A stretch of 64,000 nt of DNA from Paulinella micropora (Eukaryota; Cercozoa; Imbricatea; Euglyphida), in assembly GCA_009731375.1 (NCBI GenBank), contig BJOX01000327.1, positions 178,786-242,785 of the forward strand, given 5' to 3'. The notes beneath the pieces are model-generated. The model saw only the letters and a list, made by a program, of their open reading frames with translations. It was not told the origin of the DNA and did no database searches. The position numbers and the translations under genes are program-made. Below are positions 57,658 to 64,000 of this stretch, one piece after another (the stretch's first letter is position 1; the number at the start of each line of letters is the position of its first letter).

Positions 57658-60600
57658 CTATAGCATCAGATCCAGATCCTGGACATGTGCCTCCATTGGG
57701 TCACCGGGGTCAGCCGATCCCAACGCATTGTCAGAACACCAAACAGACATAGCAGCAACAGCAACAGCAGGGGCAGATGGGGGCTGTGAAGTGCATGAAG
57801 AGCTAGATGCGAGGGTGTTAGCTGAAGAGAAGAACTCGGAGACACTACGCTGCGCTCCCGAACCCCTCTCTCTAGCCAGGACGTCCACACTGCGCGGACG
57901 GCCGCGCCGCGCAACATCAACGTCACTTGGGGGAGAGGGTGGGACAGAAGCTGATGGAACCTCAGTGAGGTCAATCACCTCCTCGCCCCCATCCTCCACC
58001 CCAAGCTCCTCCCTTTTACCCTCCCTAGCAGACCAACACTCAGACACATATGATCCAAACAACACATCCAACTTTGGAGGGCGGCGCAACGCTGTAACCC
58101 CTAACAACGCAGCAAGCCTAAAGTTACTGTGGAAGCGCGACTTCCCCTGAAAAAACTTACAAAACAATCGTGATTGATCCACAGGCGACATATCATCCCA
58201 ACCCTGCCGCACAGAGCCCTCCCGCTCCCGCCCAAGCAACACATCCTCCACCACAACCTCACCGCCTACGACCTCACCACCCTCCTCACTCCCTCCATCC
58301 CCCTCAGCACCCCCCACAGCCATGCCACCGAGCCTCTGCATACTCAGCAACAGCTGCTTACGTCTCCCCTCATGCATGGGGCAATCCCATAAGAAGTGCG
58401 CAAGGGACTCATTGACATCATCATGACAACAGAAGCAGCGAGGGGACATGCCACTGACCAACTTGCTGCGGTACAACCGAAGGCGGTTGTTGCAGCTGAG
58501 CAACCTTCTCCGAAGCAGATTATAATGCGCATCATCAAGGGCTACCCATCTTGGGAACTCCTTAGTTCCAAAGACTTGTCTTAGGATGACTCGCAGGCCA
58601 TCAGTAAGATCGCTGCCTGCCTCTCGCTTGTCCCACATCAGTTGCTGCACCATCTTGACGTCCTGCTGAAGGGCCCACTTGTCCACAGTCGAACACCAAC
58701 CCTCGAGGTCCTTCTCTGAGCTATTTAGGAGCTCCTGAAGCCCTTGTTGTAGATCCATTGAGTCCCTGATAGCGCCTTCGGCCTCCGCAGTCCAGTCGGA
58801 TTTGACTTGAGATGCGATGACAGGAAATCGCTTCTCCGGTAGAACACGCAGCCGTCCATAGAACTTCAGTTGCGCCGCCCGCCGCAAACGCTCCGCACTC
58901 AAAGAGCGCGCCAGAAAGAGTGTAATCCACTTGCTTGTCTTAGGGCTGATGCCGAGAATCATCCTCATGGGGCGCAGCATTGCTGCCTCCAGCTTGGTGA
59001 GCTGCGATACGGGGGCACGCCAGACATCGAAGGCGTACTTCAGCTTGGCCCCCACAAGTTGATTCCAGCACATGAGACGATACCTAGCTTGTATCTCACC
59101 TGCACACCACAAAGAGTACCAACCTGCGGTGGCGACTTCAGTGACACGCGTAGCCCGCAGGGCCTGCTCCTTCCACTTCAGGTCGTCGGTGATAACCACT
59201 CCCAGGTACTTGTACTGACTGGTGACACAAAGCTTCTGGCCGCGAAACCACACCACGGGCTCACCTCGCTCCCTGATACTTGGTCGTTTCGCCTTGCTCG
59301 ACGTGTAAATGGGCATGATTTCCGTCTTGCCGGGCTTCAAGTTGACTTCCAGCCGGTAATCTTCCGCGAACTTGGCCACAACATTGACCATCTTCTGGAG
59401 CTCGGTGCGACTGTGAGCGATGAGGGCCACGTCGTCCGCGTATAGAAGTGCCTTGATGTCGTTCAGCCGCTTCACATCCGTGATCTTGAGGGCACTCGCC
59501 AGCCGATCACACAGCTCATCCATAAAGACGTTGAAGAGTGTGGGAGAGAGAGGGGACCCCTGTTGGACGCCTACACCCTCCAGTACTTCGGGGGTGAGTG
59601 CTCCATCAACTAGCACTTGCGACGAAGTCTGCTCGTAGCACCTGCGTAGCGTGCGCCAGAACTTGCCCCTTACACCCAGCTTCCAGAGCCTCTCAAATAG
59701 GCCATCTCTCCAAACAGACGGGAAAGCCTTGCGTAGATCGACGAACAGGACATACGACTCCCGCTTCTGCTGCTGACGCCCCTTCAACCTCTGCCAAAGG
59801 GTAAAGACCTGATCCGTAGTGCGACGCCCCGGGCGGAAGCCTCCCTGCTCTGGACGTAGCTTATCCGGGCCATCCACGAAGAGCGTTAGACGAGTAGCTA
59901 ATAAGGACAGATACAGCTTACCAAGGCAACTAATAATCGAGATATCCCTCCAGTTGTCAGGATCCGTAGGATCCCCACCCTTGGGGATATTGACGATGAT
60001 TCCCTTGCCCCAAGCTTTTGGAGTCCTCTCGGCTTCTCGAATCCAGTTGAAGTACTGCGTTAAGTAGCCATTGATGTAGGCGCCGCCATACTTGAGCATC
60101 TCGTTCTTCACTTTGTCCTCGCCACAAGCTTTGTGGTTATTCAGGGCACGTTGCCTTGCAAGGACCTCCTCTTGCGTGAACGGCTTGTCCAGCTCTTCGC
60201 AAGTGTCTTCACCTACTTCGTGCTCCTTCATAGCCCGGGCCACCTCATCTCTGAAGCGATCGTTCCAGTGGAACTGCCGCTTAGCTTCGGCTTCCTCCCA
60301 CTCCAGCGAGCCTGCTTCTGCACAGCACTCCACCACAACAGCCGCACTTGCCGGATTTTCCCGTGGCTTCACCGAATTTTTCCGAAATTCCTCCCACCGA
60401 GCGACCTTTTCCGGCAGCGTACACGCCAGTGAGCCATCCTCCCTTTGCACCGGCGCGGAGACCTTCGTTCTGCGTGCCCCGCCAAGCCGCTTCGCGAGTA
60501 GCCAAAAGCGCTTTGAGGATTGCTCGCGTTGACATTTGACCGCTTCTTCCTGCACTTGCTTGAAGGAGGCGGACTTCTTGGCCCGAGTTGCCTTCCGAAT

Positions 60601-62766
60601 TTGCTTGCGGAGCCGTAGCCAATTCAGACGGGCTTCCGCATTCGATTCATCCCTCCTGTATGCTGCGTAGGCCTCCCGGCGCTGCTGAATGAGCTCCTTT
60701 AGCTCCCCGTCGAACCAATTGTTGGTGAAACGGGGTCGTATACATCTGGAGCCAAGGACCCGGTGCGCCGCCATTCGGAAGGACTGCGCCACTCGCTCGG
60801 TGACGTCATCTACCACCCGTTGGCTGTCGGCACCACCCGATAGGTCAAGCTCAGGCAGCTGATGCACTCCAAGCTTCTGTAGGCAATGCTGGAATACGTC
60901 ATCGAACTTGTCGCGTAGATAATCCAGCGCTTGCTTCGCAGCGTGATCATTACCCGAGACACCAGCACCAATAAGCTTATCAACACGAAAGGACCTGTAA
61001 GGTTTCGCAGCCCGCTTTGGCCGGCGCTGGCCGCTCCACGTCAGTTCGGCCCATACTGCCTTGTGGTCCGTATCAAGATCATCTTCGCATACTCCGAACT
61101 TTGCTCCAGATGCCAAGCCAGGCGACGCGCAGATGTAATCGAGGAGGTGCTTGCCTGTGCCCATGCCGCGCTGCTCACGCCGGGACCACCAGTAGGACCC
61201 TTCCACTGGGCACGAGAAGCCGCTCAGATTTCGCAGGCCCGTAGCGACGAGGACAGCCGCGAGTCTCTTGCCGTTCTCCGAACGTACCGGTGCTCCCTTA
61301 TCATCGACCTCCCCGTGCTGACCGACGATGCCCTCCTCTTTTCGGCTGCATGCCGGCCCGAGCTTCGCGTTGGCATCCGCCACCGTGACCACAAGACCTT
61401 TGGCTCCAAAAAAAGCTATAGCTGCCTGCCAGGCCGCATACGCCTCTGACGACTCTTCTTCCTGCGTTTCCTGGGGAAAGTAGCCGTTGCCCACATAGAT
61501 ATCCTGAGCGCCGGTAACACCCGAGGCGATACGCAGCCACACTTGCTGCCGGTGGTCGACGGGGGCTGACACCAGGTTGCAATACGGACCAAGGAAGTTA
61601 GCCACCGCGAATAGAACCCCACCCTTGCAGCGATTTTTCTCGCTGACCTCCGCAGGTTTTCCAAAAATCCGGAATCCATCCAGGCTGCATTTGGAAAGTT
61701 GCTTCTTGCCCATGCGGTGCTCCTGAGCCCCGATGACTAGCCAGCCCTCGTGCTTGTAGAATGATGCCCATTCCGCCGTGCCTACGTTGTCGTATCCCGT
61801 TTTACCCTGCCAGTTGTGACTCGCGACGAGTAGCTTGAAGCCGGTATCGAACTGCTTGGAGCGGTGCTTCTTGGCTCGTTTCCGGACCCGACGGCCGCGC
61901 TTGGCTTCCGCCCTCGTGCTGCCCCCCTCTGCAGGTGCTTGCGCAGGTTGGTCCCCCACTGCACTGGCCGCCGAATGCAGGGGCACCACATGCACATCAG
62001 CACACTCAGACACACACTTAGGTGCATCGGCAGCCAATTCCGAAGACACCACCTGCACATCATCGACACATTCTTCATGCAGAGGCAAGACGCGATATCC
62101 CGTCGCAGCTTCCTCCTTCCGGACCGCCGCTTCCCCACGCAGATGGATGCGAATAAGCCTTCGGACACGTTCCCTGTCCCTGAACCTGCGCCCAAGGGCC
62201 ACATTGACCCCTCTGCCGAAGAATTTGAGATGTTTGAGTTGCTGCAACGCCGTCTGCCTGCTGTCATCGTCCTCGTAGACCAGCTCCAGGTGACGAGACA
62301 TTCGCTGGCCTTGCCACTCCATTACCGGGACCACCAGACCAAGACCGCTCATTTTGGAGGCGATCTCCTGTAGATTGGCGCGTTCTGAGAGCCCCCAGAC
62401 AATCAGATTACGCCCGTCCTTGTCGTACCGATCTACCCGCCGGTACCGTCGAGGCGGCGGTGCCATCTGCCATATAGCGCCGCTCGCCTTATGTTGAAGC
62501 GCCGACCCGTGTGCCAGGTTTGGGGAGGAAGGATGAGGCGCAGCTAAGATAGCCTCTCCACGTGGTTCAGGAATTCCGTCATATACGCGAGCCCTCATCC
62601 TCCCATCCTGGGACATCGGGCCAGAGCCCGTCGAAGAGGCATTCCCACGGGGATTGTCCAGGTCTTCGGCGATTCTACCTTGTCCCATAAGGGCCACAGT
62701 GGTAGCTCCGTGCTTCGCGTATTTGTAATCCATTGAGAGTAGTAGACGGCCAATGTCGCTGGCCAT
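57658..62766 (-). CDS. LINE (non-LTR retrotransposon) polyprotein, intact single ORF
   Basis: ATG at 62764-62766 (an in-frame GTG precedes it) to TAG at 57658-57660, 1702 codons without a stop. Domains in order, residue numbers approximate: RRM-like fold about 115-205 (NLIVWGLSERANLQEI.., LELVYEDDDSRQTALQQ); basic linker RGRRVRKRAKKHR near 292; AP endonuclease about 312-578 with SHNWQ, catalytic-type E in GAQEHR (about 349), VADAN and the terminal DTDHK (D/H about 567); reverse transcriptase about 880-1200 with FVDLRKAF, GVQQGSPLSPTLFN and the YADD active site at about 1110; CCHC knuckle C-x2-C-x9-H-x4-C at about 1444-1462; a low-complexity tail. It makes nicked-DNA-primed cDNA of its own RNA (family knowledge). 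All key residues are present, so it may be active. It lies antisense to the host gene. Confidence 0.93.
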   Translation of the reverse strand: MASDIGRLLLSMDYKYAKHGATTVALMGQGRIAEDLDNPRGNASSTGSGPMSQDGRMRARVYDGIPEPRGEAILAAPHPSSPNLAHGSALQHKASGAIWQMAPPPRRYRRVDRYDKDGRNLIVWGLSERANLQEIASKMSGLGLVVPVMEWQGQRMSRHLELVYEDDDSRQTALQQLKHLKFFGRGVNVALGRRFRDRERVRRLIRIHLRGEAAVRKEEAATGYRVLPLHEECVDDVQVVSSELAADAPKCVSECADVHVVPLHSAASAVGDQPAQAPAEGGSTRAEAKRGRRVRKRAKKHRSKQFDTGFKLLVASHNWQGKTGYDNVGTAEWASFYKHEGWLVIGAQEHRMGKKQLSKCSLDGFRIFGKPAEVSEKNRCKGGVLFAVANFLGPYCNLVSAPVDHRQQVWLRIASGVTGAQDIYVGNGYFPQETQEEESSEAYAAWQAAIAFFGAKGLVVTVADANAKLGPACSRKEEGIVGQHGEVDDKGAPVRSENGKRLAAVLVATGLRNLSGFSCPVEGSYWWSRREQRGMGTGKHLLDYICASPGLASGAKFGVCEDDLDTDHKAVWAELTWSGQRRPKRAAKPYRSFRVDKLIGAGVSGNDHAAKQALDYLRDKFDDVFQHCLQKLGVHQLPELDLSGGADSQRVVDDVTERVAQSFRMAAHRVLGSRCIRPRFTNNWFDGELKELIQQRREAYAAYRRDESNAEARLNWLRLRKQIRKATRAKKSASFKQVQEEAVKCQREQSSKRFWLLAKRLGGARRTKVSAPVQREDGSLACTLPEKVARWEEFRKNSVKPRENPASAAVVVECCAEAGSLEWEEAEAKRQFHWNDRFRDEVARAMKEHEVGEDTCEELDKPFTQEEVLARQRALNNHKACGEDKVKNEMLKYGGAYINGYLTQYFNWIREAERTPKAWGKGIIVNIPKGGDPTDPDNWRDISIISCLGKLYLSLLATRLTLFVDGPDKLRPEQGGFRPGRRTTDQVFTLWQRLKGRQQQKRESYVLFVDLRKAFPSVWRDGLFERLWKLGVRGKFWRTLRRCYEQTSSQVLVDGALTPEVLEGVGVQQGSPLSPTLFNVFMDELCDRLASALKITDVKRLNDIKALLYADDVALIAHSRTELQKMVNVVAKFAEDYRLEVNLKPGKTEIMPIYTSSKAKRPSIRERGEPVVWFRGQKLCVTSQYKYLGVVITDDLKWKEQALRATRVTEVATAGWYSLWCAGEIQARYRLMCWNQLVGAKLKYAFDVWRAPVSQLTKLEAAMLRPMRMILGISPKTSKWITLFLARSLSAERLRRAAQLKFYGRLRVLPEKRFPVIASQVKSDWTAEAEGAIRDSMDLQQGLQELLNSSEKDLEGWCSTVDKWALQQDVKMVQQLMWDKREAGSDLTDGLRVILRQVFGTKEFPRWVALDDAHYNLLRRRLLSCNNRLRLYRSKLVSGMSPRCFCCHDDVNESLAHFLWDCPMHEGRRKQLLLSMQRLGGMAVGGAEGDGGSEEGGEVVGGEVVVEDVLLGREREGSVRQGWDDMSPVDQSRLFCKFFQGKSRFHSNFRLAALLGVTALRRPPKLDVLFGSYVSECWSAREGKREELGVEDGGEEVIDLTEVPSASVPPSPPSDVDVARRGRPRSVDVLARERGSGAQRSVSEFFSSANTLASSSSCTSQPPSAPAVAVAAMSVWCSDNALGSADPGDPMEAHVQDLDLML

Positions 62767-63758
62767 CACCGCCGCGCCTCTTTACGCCGAGGAAAGCGCC
62801 CGTCCATGCAAATAGCATCGGCGGTATCTGCAACACACACTACACGCATTTCCGCCGGTGTCACTGGACGCTGCCGCGTCGCTTCGTGCCCTTCGGCGCC
62901 CGCCAGCACCCCCAGCGTCGCCAGAACCTGCCTCACGCACTACACACACTCTCCATCGCATCGCCAACGCCTCTACTCTCATGCCTTATGGACTTTCAGC
63001 TGCTCCTAACAATACACATCATGAGGTACGGGTGTCCCCGAGTGGAGCCAGATCGGACGGCGTGCCGCTGAAACTCCTTCCCCCACGTGGGTATAGAAGG
63101 CGCGAACCTAGCGGTACCTATAGGGTCTTACAGACAAGTATAGTAATCCCAGCCGAAGCTGCTCAGTTAGAAATGCAACGGTGGAGGGTGTGAATGCATG
63201 GGGCAAGGCACGGCAACGCAGCAAGGCACTGGCAAGGCATTGGGACCGACTGAAGCCCCTCTCCAACGTGCGCTCATCATGTGTTCCAGTTAGGCAACCC
63301 CGAAGAAGCGAAGATAGGGAGGAGACAAAACCCAGATAGGATGAAGATAGGATTAACATGAAGCCGAAATGGAGCCGAGTTGGAACAGGTCAACTCAGCC
63401 CCATCTCGGCTCAATGTGAATCCTATCTTCAACCCATCTCGGTACTGTTTCCTCCGAATGCTCACCTCAACAAGATCACCAAACCGGAACTGGAAGCCCC
63501 CAGGCATTTACTCGGCAGGAAATTCGGCGAAAATGGGCTAACCAGGAAACCAGACCCAAACCAACAGCCAAGAAAAACGAGCCAACCAACAATCCAACAG
63601 ACAACCCCACAACCTGCCTGGCCGAACCCCTACCGAGTAAATGCCCAGTTGAGAGTTGCGCATATCCCGGTGACCGCCCTCCCCAAGCGGTCACCTTCGT
63701 GGGGAGAGGCCCAACCACCTCCTCTTCCCATGGAGTGCCATCTTGTGCACCCCTCCAG
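62767..63758 (-). other. Probable 5' UTR/promoter region of the intact LINE
   Basis: Mostly unique sequence between the LINE start and the ATT tail of the neighbouring LINE-2. ORFs of 60-134 codons on both strands show no domain. If it belongs to the element, the full LINE is about 6.1 kb. The boundary is inference. Confidence 0.45.
63343..63430. repeat. 40-bp inverted repeat with 8-nt loop
   Basis: Arms 63343-63382 (GAAGATAGGATTAACATGAA..) and 63391-63430 pair with only about five mismatches around the loop GAACAGGT. It may be a structured element of the LINE 5' UTR or a separate foldback sequence. Confidence 0.75.
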
Positions 63759-63830
63759 ATAATAATAATGATGATAATAATAATAATAATAATAATAACA
63801 ATGATAATAGTAGTAGTAGTAGTAGTAGTA

Positions 63831-63867
<37 letters not shown>
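63759..63867 (-). repeat. ATT/CTA tail of LINE-2, minus strand
   Basis: AAT repeats with an AGT block (63810-63832) on the plus strand, adjoining the LINE-2 3' end. Confidence 0.78.
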
Positions 63868-63871
<4 letters not shown>

Positions 63872-64000
63872 ATATCTGAGGCGTACTGATGCAGCTAATG
63901 GCATATCCTCAACGGACATAAGCCTCCAATACCCTTGTTCGAGGTCCTCCACCCCCCCGTGTCAGTCTCTCGCCTGATGATCGGGGCCACCGATGGAGCT
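63868..64000 (-). mobile_element. LINE-2 3' end, continues beyond the window
   Basis: Near-identical to 57081-57213. On the minus strand one frame reads LEQGYWRLMSVEDMPLAASV and runs into the tail; whether it is coding is unclear. Confidence 0.68.

Noticed and set aside
57728-62373. Plus-strand ORFs of 60-190 codons antisense to the LINE
   Set aside because: Shadow frames of the strongly coding minus-strand LINE ORF.
62733-63762. ORFs upstream of the LINE on both strands
   Set aside because: No domain, start context or splice pattern; likely LINE 5' UTR.

Overview
The window is eukaryotic nuclear DNA from a repeat-rich genome. It has spliceosomal GT-AG introns, short exons, a non-LTR retrotransposon, foldback MITEs and a tRNA-derived SINE. 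Tri-, tetra- and hexanucleotide microsatellites (GTAT, TATC, ACAT, AAT, ATC, ATACAT) fill most of the non-coding sequence. I see no bacterial operon, rRNA or CRISPR. The repeat load and a large secreted HYR/cadherin-like protein suggest a protist or microalga with a big genome, but the species cannot be named from sequence alone. Almost every long ORF reading as [23 protein letters not shown] or similar is a translated microsatellite, not a gene.

Layout. (1) About 14-5491, minus strand: the 3' part of a gene for a basic, serine-rich protein. Thirteen exons join in one frame (760 codons including the stop). Its centre is a two-exon cassette present three times in tandem, with RRxS motifs. (2) 5492-10552: intergenic space between two divergent genes, with microsatellites, a dispersed short repeat, poly(A) and three assembly gaps. 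(3) 10553 to beyond 56996, plus strand: one large split gene. I reconstruct 64 exons (about 6.5 kb coding, about 2170 codons, no stop reached) spread over 46 kb. The product starts with a signal peptide. It continues with a module resembling large bacterial secreted proteins that carry a YD-WEDGYE motif, then a cadherin-like/Big-type segment, a Cys-rich stretch, and at least five or six hyalin-repeat (HYR)-like modules. Exon phases agree at every junction except one (exon 57 to 58, beside a gap). (4) 57003-64000: retroelements lying antisense in the last visible intron. They comprise an intact 1702-codon LINE (RRM-like segment, AP endonuclease, reverse transcriptase, CCHC knuckle) and 3' ends of a second LINE family, each with an ATT tail.

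The most striking feature is how the introns are built. In many of them the GTAT or TATC microsatellite starts at the 5' splice site or runs into the 3' splice site. One intron of 38 nt is nothing but (GTAT)n ending in AG. For about half of the exons, the exon edge with its splice site and adjoining microsatellite has been tandemly copied into the flanking intron, from one to more than ten times. Four CACTA-like foldback MITEs with 3-bp target duplications lie in introns. One duplicated the CAG of a 3' splice site, so the working acceptor now lies just beyond the MITE. A 150-bp repeat family (seven copies, one as two identical direct repeats around a 396-bp core) sits inside TATC arrays and always ends at CATC|TATC, suggesting a microsatellite-targeted retroposon.
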